From Brevibacterium sp. JSBI002 (lineage in GTDB: Bacteria; Actinomycetota; Actinomycetes; Actinomycetales; Brevibacteriaceae), in contig NZ_CP110341.1 in NCBI RefSeq assembly GCF_026013965.1, positions 1,736,001 to 1,800,000 on the forward strand: DNA of 64,000 nucleotides. The letters are read 5' to 3'. Under the pieces are notes generated by a model that was not told the DNA's origin, did not search any database, and saw only the letters and a program-made list of their open reading frames with translations. The translations under genes were made by a program, and so were the position numbers. Of this stretch, positions 7,641 through 17,079 are shown piece after piece (the first letter of the stretch is position 1; every line of letters begins with the position of its first letter).

Positions 7641-8885
7641 TCAGACTGAGCGGAACGCGACGACGGCGTTATGACCACCGAAGCCGAACGAGTTCGTGAT
7701 CGCTGCGATATCGCCGACAGGCAGATCCGCAGGAGTGTCACGGACGATGTTGATCCCTTTGACCTTCGGGTCGACTTCGTCGACGTTGATGGTCGGGGGA
7801 GCGGTGCGAGTCTGCAGCGCCTTGACCGTGAGGATCGCCTCCACGGCACCCGTACCTCCGAGGAGGTGTCCGGTCATCGACTTCGTGGCCGAGACCAGTG
7901 CATCGGAGACGTTGTCACCGAGGAGTTCGCTGATGGCCAGCGATTCCGGGATGTCTCCGATAGGAGTCGACGTGGCATGGGCGTTGACGTGCTTGATTTC
8001 GGCGGCGGTCAACCCGCCGGCGTCGAGTGCCTGCTGCATGGCGGCCAGCGCGTGCTTGCCCTCCGGCTCTCCGCCGGTGATGTGGTAGGCGTCGTTCGAG
8101 ATGCCCCAGCTGGCCACCTCGGCGTAGATCTTCGCTCCACGAGCCTTCGCATGCTCCTCGGTCTCGAGGATGAGCGTGCCCGCACCTTCGCCCATGACGA
8201 AGCCGTCGCGGTCGACGTCATAGGGACGCGAAGCGGTCTCGGGCGAATCCGTGCGACGCGACAGCGCCTGCATCGAATTGAACGCGGCAAGAGTGATCGG
8301 GTGGATCGCTGCTTCCGAACCGCCGGCGATGATGATGTCGGCCTTGCCCGAAGCGAGAACGTCATAGGCGTGGCCGAGGCTCTCGGTCGATGAGGCGCAG
8401 GCGGAGACCAGGGTCTGCACGCCGGCACGAGCCTTGAATTCCATGCCGATAGCGGCTGCAGGTCCGTTGGGCATGAGCATGGGAACTGTCAGGGGCATGA
8501 CCCGGCGCGGGCCTTCCTCCTGCAGGGTGTCCCAGGCGTCGAGCAGAGTCCAGACTCCGCCGATTCCGGTGGCCCAGGAGACGGCGGTGCGTTCCGGATC
8601 GGTCTCCTCGAGACCGGCATCGGCCATGGCTTCACGAGCAGAGATGAGAGCGAACTGGCTCGAAGGATCGAGGCGTTTGGCCTGGACCCGTTTGAGATTG
8701 TCGGGCACGACCTGTGGGTCGACCTGCGCTGCGAAGTCCACGGCGAGGCCGTACTTCTCTGACCAATCGTTGTCCATTGTGTGGACGCCGGACTGACCGG
8801 CCAGAATGGCTTCCCAAGTGGCATCGACAGTCGCGCCCAAGGGGGTTACCGCACCGATTCCGGTGACGACAACTTTAGATGTCAT
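7641..8885 (-). CDS. fabF: 3-oxoacyl-ACP synthase II (KAS II)
   Basis: Condenses malonyl-ACP with acyl-ACP during fatty-acid elongation. The 414-residue protein starts MTSKVVVTGIGAVTPLG at ATG 8885, with GAGG ten bases upstream. The thiolase-fold catalytic triad is intact: Cys163 in VSACASS, His303 in NAHATSTPIGD and His340 in KSMTGHLLGG. The frame is open further upstream, but that sequence is unrelated to the family. It is the last gene of the fabD-fabH-acpP-fabF operon and is separated from acpP by a hairpin. In mycobacteria the equivalent genes are kasA/kasB. Confidence 0.96.
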   Translation of the reverse strand: MTSKVVVTGIGAVTPLGATVDATWEAILAGQSGVHTMDNDWSEKYGLAVDFAAQVDPQVVPDNLKRVQAKRLDPSSQFALISAREAMADAGLEETDPERTAVSWATGIGGVWTLLDAWDTLQEEGPRRVMPLTVPMLMPNGPAAAIGMEFKARAGVQTLVSACASSTESLGHAYDVLASGKADIIIAGGSEAAIHPITLAAFNSMQALSRRTDSPETASRPYDVDRDGFVMGEGAGTLILETEEHAKARGAKIYAEVASWGISNDAYHITGGEPEGKHALAAMQQALDAGGLTAAEIKHVNAHATSTPIGDIPESLAISELLGDNVSDALVSATKSMTGHLLGGTGAVEAILTVKALQTRTAPPTINVDEVDPKVKGINIVRDTPADLPVGDIAAITNSFGFGGHNAVVAFRSV

Positions 8886-8910
8886 GGTACAAACCTCGTC
8901 GATAGTGTGG

Positions 8911-8938
8911 ACACGGCCCGTCTGTGGACGGGCCGTGT
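8911..8938 (-). promoter_or_regulatory. Intercistronic hairpin between acpP and fabF
   Basis: A perfect 12-bp stem, ACACGGCCCGTC with GACGGGCCGTGT, encloses TGTG. It starts 14 bases after the acpP stop and ends 25 bases before the fabF start. No T-run follows on the minus strand, so attenuation or mRNA stabilisation is more likely than full termination. Confidence 0.6.
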
Positions 8939-8952
8939 TCGGCTGCTGTGCG

Positions 8953-9204
8953 TCAGGCTTCCTGAGCCTTGTTGATGTAGTCGACAGCGTCCTGAACGGT
9001 GACGAGGTCCTTGACGTCGTCATCGGGGATCTTCACGCCGAACTTCTTCTCAGCGTTGACGACGATGGTCATCATCGAGATGGAGTCGATGTCGAGGTCA
9101 TCGGTGAACGACTTGTCGGCTTCGACTGCTTCGACAGCCAGGCCGGTCTCTTCGTTGACGATCTCTGCCAGCCCAGCGAGGACTTCAGCTTCGGTGAATG
9201 CCAT
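8953..9204 (-). CDS. acpP: Acyl carrier protein
   Basis: An 83-residue acidic helical protein. The phosphopantetheine attachment Ser41 lies in DLDIDSISMM, the ACP signature. It carries growing acyl chains between FabD, FabH and FabF. It starts at ATG 9204 after AGTAGGAAAGAA. It sits between fabH and fabF with hairpins on both sides, an arrangement that could raise ACP output relative to the enzymes. Confidence 0.96.
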   Translation of the reverse strand: MAFTEAEVLAGLAEIVNEETGLAVEAVEADKSFTDDLDIDSISMMTIVVNAEKKFGVKIPDDDVKDLVTVQDAVDYINKAQEA

Positions 9205-9289
9205 TTCTTTCCTACTTTCTGATTTCGGTCGAGGGTTTTTCGACCGTTTGAGGAACTTTTCGACGAGTGTCCCGCCGAATATCTTAGGA

Positions 9290-9315
9290 CATTCACGGAG
9301 AGTTTTCCGTGAATG
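9290..9315 (-). promoter_or_regulatory. Intercistronic hairpin between fabH and acpP
   Basis: CATTCACGGA (9290-9299) pairs with TCCGTGAATG (9306-9315) around a six-base loop, directly after the fabH stop. No T-run follows. It may protect or separate the acpP message. Confidence 0.5.
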
Positions 9316-9323
9316 GGTGTGTT

Positions 9324-10325
9324 TCAGGGCAGGCGCACGACCTGAGCACCGTAGACGAGGCCCGCGCCGAAGCCCATCTGCAGGGCGAGGCCGCCGCTGA
9401 GTTCGGGCTGTTCCCGCAGGAGCCGTTCGGTGGCCAGTGGGATCGACGCCGCCGAGGTGTTCCCGTTGTCGGCGATGTCACGTGCGATGACAACGGATTC
9501 GGGGAGCTTCAGCTGCTTGGCGAGCTCGTCGATGATGCGCATGTTCGCCTGGTGCGGGATGAAGGCAGCGAGATCCTCGGCCTCGATGCCGGAAGCAGCG
9601 AGAGCCTCCTTGGCCACCTCGGCGCCGTCCCACACGGCCCAGCGGAAGACGGTGGGTCCGTCCTGACGCAGGGTCGGGAACGGCAGGTCGCGGTCATCGC
9701 GGATGTCGTAGAGCGAATCGGTCATCCGGATGGTCGACCAGTTCTCGCCCTTCGAACCCCACACGGTCTTCGAGATTCCCGGCTCATCGGCCGAGGTCAC
9801 CACCACTGCGCCTGCGCCATCACCGAGGATGAACGAGATCGACCGATCCTCGGGGTCGATGACCTCGGAGAGCTTCTCGGCACCGATGACCAGCACGTTG
9901 TCCATGGTTCCGGCCCGCACCAGGGCATCGGCCTGGGAGATTCCGTAGCAGTACCCGGCGCAGGCGGCGCTGATGTCCCAGGCCGGGATCGGGCCGGTGC
10001 CCAGTCGAGCGGTGAGAGCCGCCGCCGCAGACGGGGTGAAGTACTCGAAGGTGACGGTGGAGATGATGATTCCGCCGATGTCCTCAGGCTTCAGGCCGGA
10101 CGAGGCGATGGCCTCCAGCGCGGCTTCCTCGCACATGTCGAGCACGCCGACGTCCTTGCTGGCCCGACGCCGGGTGATGATGCCCGTGCGCTGACGGATC
10201 CACTCGTCCGAGGAGTTGATCGGACCGGCGATATCGTCATTGGTGACGAGGTTCTCAGCTCGGTAGGCGCCGATCCCGGCGATGCGGGAGAAAGTGCCGA
10301 GTTCGGCTGTCTTGAGTGTAGGCAT
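9324..10325 (-). CDS. fabH: 3-oxoacyl-ACP synthase III (KAS III)
   Basis: Starts fatty-acid synthesis by condensing an acyl-CoA with malonyl-ACP. The 333-residue protein has the catalytic Cys122 in DISAACAGYCYG, His258 in FIPHQANMRII and Asn289 in DNGNTSAASIP. Start ATG 10325 follows GAAGGAAGACCA. In actinobacteria FabH often prefers branched starter units, but that is not visible here. It follows fabD by 17 bases. Confidence 0.96.
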   Translation of the reverse strand: MPTLKTAELGTFSRIAGIGAYRAENLVTNDDIAGPINSSDEWIRQRTGIITRRRASKDVGVLDMCEEAALEAIASSGLKPEDIGGIIISTVTFEYFTPSAAAALTARLGTGPIPAWDISAACAGYCYGISQADALVRAGTMDNVLVIGAEKLSEVIDPEDRSISFILGDGAGAVVVTSADEPGISKTVWGSKGENWSTIRMTDSLYDIRDDRDLPFPTLRQDGPTVFRWAVWDGAEVAKEALAASGIEAEDLAAFIPHQANMRIIDELAKQLKLPESVVIARDIADNGNTSAASIPLATERLLREQPELSGGLALQMGFGAGLVYGAQVVRLP

Positions 10326-10342
10326 TGGTCTTCCTTCGATTC

Positions 10343-11248
10343 TCAGGCGTGGGCTGCCGCGAACTCACGCGCGCCGTCGAGGTCGGCGGCTGACTTGATG
10401 GCGAATGTCTCCACGCCCTTCATGGCACGTCGAGCGATCCCGGCGAGTGTGCCGCCGGGGACGAGTTCGATCATTCCGGTGACGCCGGAGCTCAGCAGGG
10501 TCTCCTGGCACAGATCCCAGCGCACCGGGTTCGTGACCTGCTTGACCAGACGGTCGACATACTCGCGACCGGCCTCGACCGCAGTGCCGTCGGAGTTGCT
10601 GAGGATCGAGACGACAGGGTCGGAGACCTCCATCGCCGAGGCGGCGGCAGCGAGATCGGCGGTGGCGGCAGCCATGAACTCGGTGTGGAAGGCGCCGGCC
10701 ACTGCCAGCGGGATGACCCGAGCCCGCTCAGGCGGGTTCTCAGCCAGGGCCTCGAGCGCCTCGAGAGAGCCTGCGGCCACGGTCTGGCCCCCACCGTTGA
10801 CATTGGCAGGGCTGGCTCCGGCGGCCTCGATCGCGGCGAGAACATCCTCGGGCTGGCCGCCGACCACGGCGGACATGCCGGTCGGAGTGGCGGCGGCAGC
10901 GGCGGCCATTCCATCGGCACGGACCTTGACGAAGGCCATGGCGTCGGCCGGGGTGAAGATGCCTGCGATCTGTGCGGCCGCAATCTCACCCACGGAGTGG
11001 CCGGCGACGACGGCAGGGCTGACGCCGAGCTCGGCGGCGCAGGCGATGGCGGAGGCGACGAGCAGAGGCTGTGCCACCGCAGTGTCCTTGATCGTCTCGT
11101 CATCGGATTCGGTTCCGTGCAGACGCAGATCGATTCCCGAGGCTGTCGAGAGTTCGTCGATCTGTGCCGAGAAGGTGTCGAGTTCGAGGAACGAACTCAG
11201 GAAACCGGTCTTCTGGGCTCCCTGGCCCGGACAGGTGATTGCAAGCAC
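10343..11248 (-). CDS. fabD: Malonyl-CoA:ACP malonyltransferase
   Basis: Transfers malonate from CoA to ACP. The 301-residue protein has the acyltransferase nucleophile Ser85 in GHSVGEIAA, the oxyanion-loop TCPGQGAQKTGF at the N-terminus, and GAFHTEFM with the catalytic histidine near residue 201. Start GTG 11248. It lies 34 bases after the PucR-type regulator, the arrangement seen in Streptomyces (fasR-fabD-fabH-acpP-fabF) and, with kasA, in mycobacteria. Confidence 0.95.
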   Translation of the reverse strand: MLAITCPGQGAQKTGFLSSFLELDTFSAQIDELSTASGIDLRLHGTESDDETIKDTAVAQPLLVASAIACAAELGVSPAVVAGHSVGEIAAAQIAGIFTPADAMAFVKVRADGMAAAAAATPTGMSAVVGGQPEDVLAAIEAAGASPANVNGGGQTVAAGSLEALEALAENPPERARVIPLAVAGAFHTEFMAAATADLAAAASAMEVSDPVVSILSNSDGTAVEAGREYVDRLVKQVTNPVRWDLCQETLLSSGVTGMIELVPGGTLAGIARRAMKGVETFAIKSAADLDGAREFAAAHA

Positions 11249-11282
11249 TCAGTTCTCTTTTCGTTGGGTTCCGTTGTTCAAT

Positions 11283-12503
11283 CTAATGGACACTGGACCG
11301 ATCTCGGTGAGATTTGTCGCTGTTCGACAATACGCCGTCCTCGGACAGTCGCCCATACACCAAGGCGATGTGGATGACGAAGGCATCACGCGATGTCGTC
11401 GGATCGAGCCCGATGGCGTCGGTGATCTTCCGCAGTCGGTAGCGCACAGTATTCGGATGCACGGACAGTGCCTTGGCCGTGGCTTCGAGCGAGGACCCGA
11501 ATTCGACATAGGCGCTCACGGTCTTCAGCAGCTGGCCCGTTCCCGAGGTCAGCGGTTCGTAATAGCGTTCGATGAGTTCGGTCAAGGCGATCTGGTCCCC
11601 GGACAGAGCGCGTTCGGGCAGAAGATCATCGGCTTTCACCGGGCGGGGGGAGTCGGGGCGGGCGGTCGCGGCCTTGAGCGCGCGGATCGCCGCCTTCGCC
11701 GAGGTGGCCGCTTCGGCAAGTCCCGGCACTGCCGGTCCGACGATGACTTCGGAGGGTCCGAAGCAGTCCGAGAGGTCCTCGACGGCATCGTCGAGTTCCG
11801 TCACGCCGCCGAGGACGATGAGCAGACGGTTGTCGTGGATGCCCACAAGCGCGTCATCGGCCCACCGACTGGCCTTACGGCGGATGCCGTCCAATCCCTT
11901 CTTCGCCGAGCGCTGCGGGGCGCGGCCGACGATGACGCACACGGGGCCCTCTGACTGCCAGCCGAAGGCAGCGGTCCGGCTGGCGAGTTCGTCGACGGAG
12001 TCTCCGCGGACGAGAGCGTCGACGACCATCGCCTCGAGTCGCGCGTCCCAGCTGCCTCTGGCCTCTGCGGCCCGGGCGTAGACATCGGCCGCGGCGAACG
12101 CGATCTCCCGGGAGTAGATGAGCACGGCCTCGCGCAGCGCCGGTTGCTCGACGGGACGAGCGATGTCCGGAACGCGTTCCTCGACGACCTCGACGACGAT
12201 CTTGAGCAGCTGCAGGGTCTGCTGCAGGCTGATGGCCCGGATGAGGTCGCGTGGCGCGGTTTTGAAGATGTCGGAGACCACGCGCAGATTCGTATCGGGC
12301 TTGCGGTACCAATCGACGAACGAGGAGATGCCCGATTGGGCGAGCAGCCCCACCCAGGAGCGGTCTGACGACGACATCGAGCGGTACCAGGGCAGCTGAG
12401 CCTCCAGCCGCTGCAGAGTCACCGATGACAGGACGCCGACTCCGGCGCGCAGTCTGCGGGCGGTTTCGGCACGACGGCGCAAGGTCTCGGCATCAGACAT
12501 CAT
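11283..12503 (-). CDS. fasR: PucR/CdaR-type transcriptional regulator, FasR-like
   Basis: A roughly 407-residue regulator with a GGDEF-like central region (PVCVIVGRAPQRSAKKG ... DNRLLIVLGG) and a C-terminal PucR helix-turn-helix, LEATAKALSVHPNTVRYRLR near residues 365-385. Position directly upstream of fabD and family match FasR of Streptomyces and its mycobacterial counterpart upstream of fabD, which activates fatty-acid genes. The N-terminus allows GTG 12509, ATG 12503 or ATG 12500, and no clear Shine-Dalgarno is visible. The gene probably has its own promoter after the aceE terminator. Confidence 0.85.
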   Translation of the reverse strand: MMSDAETLRRRAETARRLRAGVGVLSSVTLQRLEAQLPWYRSMSSSDRSWVGLLAQSGISSFVDWYRKPDTNLRVVSDIFKTAPRDLIRAISLQQTLQLLKIVVEVVEERVPDIARPVEQPALREAVLIYSREIAFAAADVYARAAEARGSWDARLEAMVVDALVRGDSVDELASRTAAFGWQSEGPVCVIVGRAPQRSAKKGLDGIRRKASRWADDALVGIHDNRLLIVLGGVTELDDAVEDLSDCFGPSEVIVGPAVPGLAEAATSAKAAIRALKAATARPDSPRPVKADDLLPERALSGDQIALTELIERYYEPLTSGTGQLLKTVSAYVEFGSSLEATAKALSVHPNTVRYRLRKITDAIGLDPTTSRDAFVIHIALVYGRLSEDGVLSNSDKSHRDRSSVH

Positions 12504-12575
12504 GAGCACGAGTTTAGATGAATCGGAACAATCCGGTTGTCAGCGACATACAAAGAGTCGAAAAAGGCGACAAAC

Positions 12576-12604
12576 ATGGCCGGAGTCTTGGAGACTCCGG
12601 CCAT
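12576..12604 (-). terminator. Terminator after aceE
   Basis: ATGGCCGGAGTC (12576-12587) pairs perfectly with GACTCCGGCCAT (12593-12604) around a five-base loop. On the minus strand it begins 26 bases after the aceE stop and is followed by a T-rich stretch (CCTTTTTCG). It separates aceE from fasR. Confidence 0.75.
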
Positions 12605-12629
12605 ATTCGCTTTCAGCTTGCGGGCGAGT

Positions 12630-15392
12630 TCAGGCGCCTGCTCCCTCGGTTGAACCCGAGTTGCCGGCACGGACATCGTTGAGCTGGTACTTCTCAGCCG
12701 CCTCGGCGGCCTTGTCGATCGAGATCTTCCCGGTATCGGCCAGCGAGATGAGCGCCTGCGTGACCACGGAAGGACCATCGACCAGGTAGTAGCGACGTGC
12801 CGCGGGACGGGTGTCCGAGATTCCGTATCCGTCGGTCCCCAGCGAGGTGAAGTGGCTGGGCACGTACTGACGGATCTGATCCGGCACTGCGCGCATATAA
12901 TCCGAGGTCGCAATGACCGGGCCCTCGGTCTCGGCCATCTTCTCGGTGACATACGGAGTCCGCGGTTCGGATTCGGGGTTCTTCAGACGCTCGTTCTCGG
13001 CGTCGAGTCCGTCACGGCGCAGCTCGGTCCACGACGTCACCGACCACACATCGGCCGAGACGCCCCAGTCCTGATCAAGCAGCTCCTGAGCCTCGAGCAC
13101 CCACGGCACACCGACACCTGAGGCCATCAGCTGAACCTTCGGCCCGCCGTTGTCTGGTCCCTTCTTCAGGAGGTAGAGACCCTTGAGCACGCCTTCGACG
13201 TCGAGATCCTCCGGTTCGGGCGGCTGGACCATGGGCTCGTTGTACATCGTGATGTAGTAGAGCACGTCAGGGTCTCGCTCATCGGCGGGATCGTACATCC
13301 GTTGGATGCCGTCCTTGACGATATGCGCGATCTCATAGCTGTAGGCCGGGTCATAGGAGACCACGGACGGGTAGGTCGACGCCAGCACGTGCGAATGTCC
13401 GTCGCCGTGCTGGAGGCCCTCGGCCACCAGAGTGGTGCGTCCCGCGGTGGCGCCGAGGACGAAGCCGCGAGCCATCTGGTCACCGGCGGCCCAGAAGAAG
13501 TCACCGGTGCGTTGGAAGCCGAACATCGAGTAGAAGATGTAGAACGGGATCATCGGCTCACCGTGGGTGGCATACGAGGTGCCGACCGCAGTCAGCGCCG
13601 CGGTCGCCCCGGCCTCGTTGATGCCGACGTGGAGCAGTTGACCGTCCGTGGCCTCCTTGTAGGCGAGGAACAGGTCGCGGTCGACGGAGATGTAGTTCTG
13701 CCCGTGCGGATTGTAGATCTTCGCTGTGGGGAAGAACGAGTCCATGCCGAAGGTGCGAGCCTCATCGGGGATGATCGGCACGATCCGGTGGCCGAACTCC
13801 TTCTCCCGCATGAGGTCTTTGAGCACGCGCACGAAGCCCATCGTGGTGGCGATCTCCTGCTTGCCTGATCCACGACGACCGGCCTGGTAGGCCTTGTCCG
13901 AGGGCATCTTGAGATCGATATGGGTCGACCGACGCTCGGGGGAGTAGCCGCCGAGCTCCGCGCGGCGCTCCTGCATGTACTTGATCTCGGGTGCGTCGAC
14001 GCCCGGGTGGTAGTACGGAGGCAGCTTCGGATTGTCCTCGAGCTCCTTGTCCGAGATCGGGATCTGGAAGTGGTCGCGGGCGAGCTTGAGATCGTCGACC
14101 GTGAGCTTCTTCATCTGGTGCGTGGCGTTGCGGGCCTCGAAGTGCGGTCCGAGCGAGTAGCCCTTGACCGTCTTGACGAGGATCACGGTGGGCTGTCCGG
14201 TGTGCTCCATCGCGGCCTTGTAGGCGGCGAAGACCTTTCGGTAGTCATGCCCGCCGCGCTTGAGGTTCCAGATCTGCTCGTCGCTGTAGTCCTCGACCAT
14301 CGCCTTCGTCCGCGGGTCGCGGCCGAAGAAGTTGTCGCGCACGAAGCCGCCGGACTCACCCTTGTAGGTCTGGTAATCGCCGTCGGGGGTGGCATTCATG
14401 AGGTTGACGAGCGCGCCGTCGCGGTCCTTGGCCAGCAGCGCGTCCCACTCGCGTCCCCAGACGACCTTGATGACGTTCCAGCCGGCACCGCGGAAGTACG
14501 ACTCGAGTTCCTGCATGATCTTGCCGTTGCCGCGGACGGGTCCGTCGAGACGCTGCAGGTTGCAGTTGATGACGAAATTGAGGTTGTCGAGCTCTTCGAA
14601 GGCAGCGACGTGGAGCATGCCGCGGCTCTCCGGCTCGTCGAGCTCGCCGTCACCGAGGAAAGCCCAGGTCTGCTGCTGGGAGGTGTCCTTGATCCCTCGA
14701 TTGTGCAGATACTTGTCGAACTGTGCCTGCGCGATCGCATTCATCGGTCCCAGACCCATCGACACCGTCGGATGCTCCCAGAAGTCGGGCAGCTGGTGCG
14801 GGTGGGGGTAGGACGGCAGTCCCTGCGGCTTGCCGTCGATGAAGTGCGATTGCTGCTGGCGGAAGCCGTCGAGCTGTTCGGCGCTCATCCGGCCCTCGAG
14901 ATAGGCACGGGCATACATGCCGGGGGAGGCATGGCCCTGATAGAAGATGTGGTCGCCGCCGCCTGGATGGTCCTTGCCGCGGAAGAAGTGATTGAGGCCG
15001 ACCTCGTAGAGGGTCGCCGAGGAGGCGTAGGTGGAGATGTGGCCGCCGACCTCGACCCCGGGACGCTGGGCGCGGTGGACGAGCATGGCGGCATTCCAGC
15101 GGTTCCAGCGACGGTAGCGGCGTTCGACCTCTTCGTCTCCGGGGAACCAGGGTTCGTTCTCCGGGCCGATGGTGTTGACGTAGTCGGTGGCGGTGAGGCT
15201 GGGCACGCCGATCTGCTTCTGGCGAGAGCGCTCGAGCATGCGCAGCATGACATAGCGTGCTCGAGTCCGACCGCCCTCGTCGATGAGGCCATCGAGGGAG
15301 GCCAGCCATTCGGCGGTCTCCTCCGGGTCGATGTCGGGCACCTGGCTGGGCAGCCCGTTGAGGATGGGCCCGCCCTGATTCCGATTGTCCAC
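12630..15392 (-). CDS. aceE: Pyruvate dehydrogenase E1 component, homodimeric
   Basis: Thiamine-diphosphate-dependent decarboxylation of pyruvate and acetylation of the lipoyl E2. The 920-residue protein has the full length of homodimeric AceE. Visible landmarks are [20 protein letters not shown], the loop [20 protein letters not shown], the ThDP motif [12 protein letters not shown] ... [15 protein letters not shown], and the C-terminal [20 protein letters not shown]. The start is GTG 15392 after AGAGGACC. It diverges from DUF3052-ahpE, as in M. tuberculosis. The partner E2 is probably the SucB-type protein encoded at 45.8-47.7 kb, since no dedicated PDH E2 is present here. Confidence 0.97.
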   Translation of the reverse strand: MDNRNQGGPILNGLPSQVPDIDPEETAEWLASLDGLIDEGGRTRARYVMLRMLERSRQKQIGVPSLTATDYVNTIGPENEPWFPGDEEVERRYRRWNRWNAAMLVHRAQRPGVEVGGHISTYASSATLYEVGLNHFFRGKDHPGGGDHIFYQGHASPGMYARAYLEGRMSAEQLDGFRQQQSHFIDGKPQGLPSYPHPHQLPDFWEHPTVSMGLGPMNAIAQAQFDKYLHNRGIKDTSQQQTWAFLGDGELDEPESRGMLHVAAFEELDNLNFVINCNLQRLDGPVRGNGKIMQELESYFRGAGWNVIKVVWGREWDALLAKDRDGALVNLMNATPDGDYQTYKGESGGFVRDNFFGRDPRTKAMVEDYSDEQIWNLKRGGHDYRKVFAAYKAAMEHTGQPTVILVKTVKGYSLGPHFEARNATHQMKKLTVDDLKLARDHFQIPISDKELEDNPKLPPYYHPGVDAPEIKYMQERRAELGGYSPERRSTHIDLKMPSDKAYQAGRRGSGKQEIATTMGFVRVLKDLMREKEFGHRIVPIIPDEARTFGMDSFFPTAKIYNPHGQNYISVDRDLFLAYKEATDGQLLHVGINEAGATAALTAVGTSYATHGEPMIPFYIFYSMFGFQRTGDFFWAAGDQMARGFVLGATAGRTTLVAEGLQHGDGHSHVLASTYPSVVSYDPAYSYEIAHIVKDGIQRMYDPADERDPDVLYYITMYNEPMVQPPEPEDLDVEGVLKGLYLLKKGPDNGGPKVQLMASGVGVPWVLEAQELLDQDWGVSADVWSVTSWTELRRDGLDAENERLKNPESEPRTPYVTEKMAETEGPVIATSDYMRAVPDQIRQYVPSHFTSLGTDGYGISDTRPAARRYYLVDGPSVVTQALISLADTGKISIDKAAEAAEKYQLNDVRAGNSGSTEGAGA

Positions 15393-15523
15393 GATGTGGT
15401 CCTCTCTTCAGCTCCACGATCTTCTTTGGTGTAGAGATCATGACCATCGGATGGTGTGTGCTCCGCAGGTTGTCTGAGCCCAGAGGCCACCCGATCTACC
15501 TGTCAGCCTAGTACTCCCAGCCG

Positions 15524-15545
15524 AACTTCGCGCTCCCGCGAAGTT
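15524..15545. promoter_or_regulatory. Inverted repeat in the aceE/DUF3052 divergent region
   Basis: AACTTCGCG and CGCGAAGTT, a perfect 9-bp dyad with a CTCC spacer, lie 132 bases upstream of aceE. It could be an operator or a 5'UTR hairpin of aceE. Confidence 0.4.
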
Positions 15546-15597
15546 GTGATCTCTCTGACGCATCTGCACACTGTGCCGACAGGTTCACGGTCCGGTG

Positions 15598-15619
15598 TGC
15601 CGTTTGAGTGCCGTTTGAG
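15598..15619. repeat. Tandem 11-bp direct repeat upstream of DUF3052
   Basis: TGCCGTTTGAG occurs twice head to tail, followed by a third partial TGCGC. The 11-bp period places both copies on the same face of DNA. It lies in the 294-base divergent region between aceE and the DUF3052 gene, which otherwise holds no gene. Confidence 0.5.
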
Positions 15620-15686
15620 TGCGCTTGCCGCACGCGGGCGCGCCGATTATTTGCACCTTGACCACTGTTGGCGGAAGAATACGAGC

Positions 15687-16130
15687 ATGAGCAACTCCGC
15701 TTCTGAAAGGACATCCTCCACTTCGACCCTCGCAAACGAGCTGGGACACAACCTCGGTTTGAAAAAGGGCGACTATGTGCAAGAGGTCGGCTATGACGAC
15801 GACGTCGATCAGGCACTCTGCGAGGCGATCGAGAACATCATCGGAGACAAGATCGCCGATGGCGAAGAGGATGACGTCTACGACGTGATCCTCATGTGGT
15901 GGCGGTCGGACGACGATGACCTCGTCGACGGTCTCGTCGACGCCCAGACCACATTGAAGGAGGGCGGAGCCGTGTGGCTGCTCAGCCCGAAGGCGAACCG
16001 TCCGGGACACATCAGCCCGGCCGACATCTCCGAAGCGGCGCCCACCGCCGGAATGCATGTGACTTCTACGGTCAGCGCCGCCGATGACTGGGCCGGATTC
16101 CGGCTCGTGGGCAAGAAGAACTATTCATGA
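15687..16130 (+). CDS. DUF3052 family protein
   Basis: A 147-residue protein of the actinobacterial DUF3052 family, with LGHNLGLKKGDYVQEVGYDD, VILMWWRSDDDDLVDGLVDA and the C-terminal WAGFRLVGKKNYS. Function unknown. ATG 15687 has GGAAGAA eight bases upstream; the open frame before it is not conserved-looking. Its stop overlaps the peroxiredoxin start (ATGA). The same pairing next to aceE is known in mycobacteria, which suggests a shared role in redox or central metabolism. Confidence 0.85.
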   Translation: MSNSASERTSSTSTLANELGHNLGLKKGDYVQEVGYDDDVDQALCEAIENIIGDKIADGEEDDVYDVILMWWRSDDDDLVDGLVDAQTTLKEGGAVWLLSPKANRPGHISPADISEAAPTAGMHVTSTVSAADDWAGFRLVGKKNYS

Positions 16131-16594
16131 TCCTGCGGCCCGGTGATCGGGCCCCGGATCTCACCCTTCCCGATCATCTCGGGTCGGTCATCGCCCTCAA
16201 CGAGGCGGCCCCACCTGCCGCTCGTTTGCTCGCATTCGTTCCGTTCGCCTTCTCTCCGATCTGCGGAGACGAACTCGCCGCTCTCGACAAGTGGCAGGAA
16301 CGGATGCGAAAGGGTTCCCGGGCCGTCGACGTGGTGGTCGTCTCAACCGACTCCAAGTACACTTTGGCGGCGTGGGCCCGGCAGACGGGAGTCGACGTCA
16401 CTCTCGCATCGGATTTCTGGCCCCATGGTGAAGCGGCTCGCGCGTTCGGCGTCTTCGATCAGGTCCACGGAGTCGCCGAACGAGGAGTCTTCGTCATCTC
16501 ACCTGCGGGTACGATCGTGAGTGGCAGGAAGGTCGCCCGCTCCGAGACTCGGGATTTCTCCGAGGATGTCGCCGTGGCGCTTTCCAGCCTCTGA
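16127..16594 (+). CDS. ahpE: One-Cys-type peroxiredoxin, AhpE-like
   Basis: A 155-residue thioredoxin-fold peroxidase that reduces organic peroxides and peroxynitrite. The peroxidatic Cys46 lies in FVPFAFSPICGDELAAL, the AhpE version of the PxxxTxxC motif, with Ser in place of Thr. No resolving cysteine is visible, in line with AhpE, which is reduced by mycoredoxin/mycothiol. Translation is coupled to the DUF3052 gene by a 4-base overlap. Confidence 0.9.
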   Translation: MILRPGDRAPDLTLPDHLGSVIALNEAAPPAARLLAFVPFAFSPICGDELAALDKWQERMRKGSRAVDVVVVSTDSKYTLAAWARQTGVDVTLASDFWPHGEAARAFGVFDQVHGVAERGVFVISPAGTIVSGRKVARSETRDFSEDVAVALSSL

Positions 16595-16658
16595 GAATCG
16601 AGCCCCCGCCGAAGAGCCGATCGACGGCACCTTCGGCGCCTGTTGAGGAGGACACCTT

Positions 16659-17063
16659 ATGGCCACGCTGTTCACGAAGATCATCAACGGAGAGATCCCC
16701 GGCACCTTCGTCCATCAGGATGACAAGTGCGTCGCATTCCTCGATGTCGCTCCGATGACAGAGGGCCATGTCATGGTCGTCCCGCGCGACGAGATCTCTC
16801 ACTGGATCGACGCCGACGCAGAGCTTCTCGCCCACCTCACCGCAGTGGCGAAGAGAATCGGAGAAGCCCAGAAAGCTGCCTTCGACTGCGAGCGGATCGG
16901 CCTCCTCATCGTCGGCTACGAAGTACCCCACCTGCACATCCACGTCCTGCCGACGAACTCCATGGATGACTTCGACATCTCCGACCGTGCTCCGATGCAG
17001 ACACCGGAGCAGCTGGAGGCGCCCGCCGAGAAGATTCGGCAGGCGCTCTCCGAACTGTCCTGA
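16659..17063 (+). CDS. HIT family nucleotide hydrolase
   Basis: A 134-residue histidine-triad protein with the HxHxH motif at His91, His93 and His95 (VPHLHIHVLP). It acts on nucleoside phosphoramidates or similar nucleotides. The start is ATG 16659 behind a strong TGAGGAGG site. It follows ahpE by 64 bases in the same direction. Confidence 0.93.
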   Translation: MATLFTKIINGEIPGTFVHQDDKCVAFLDVAPMTEGHVMVVPRDEISHWIDADAELLAHLTAVAKRIGEAQKAAFDCERIGLLIVGYEVPHLHIHVLPTNSMDDFDISDRAPMQTPEQLEAPAEKIRQALSELS

Positions 17064-17079
17064 TCCGGTGCTGCTCGGA

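Noticed and set aside
9309..11954. 881-codon plus-strand frame antisense to fabH, fabD and fasR
   Set aside because: Low-complexity composition with no domain. The minus strand carries three well-defined fatty-acid genes.
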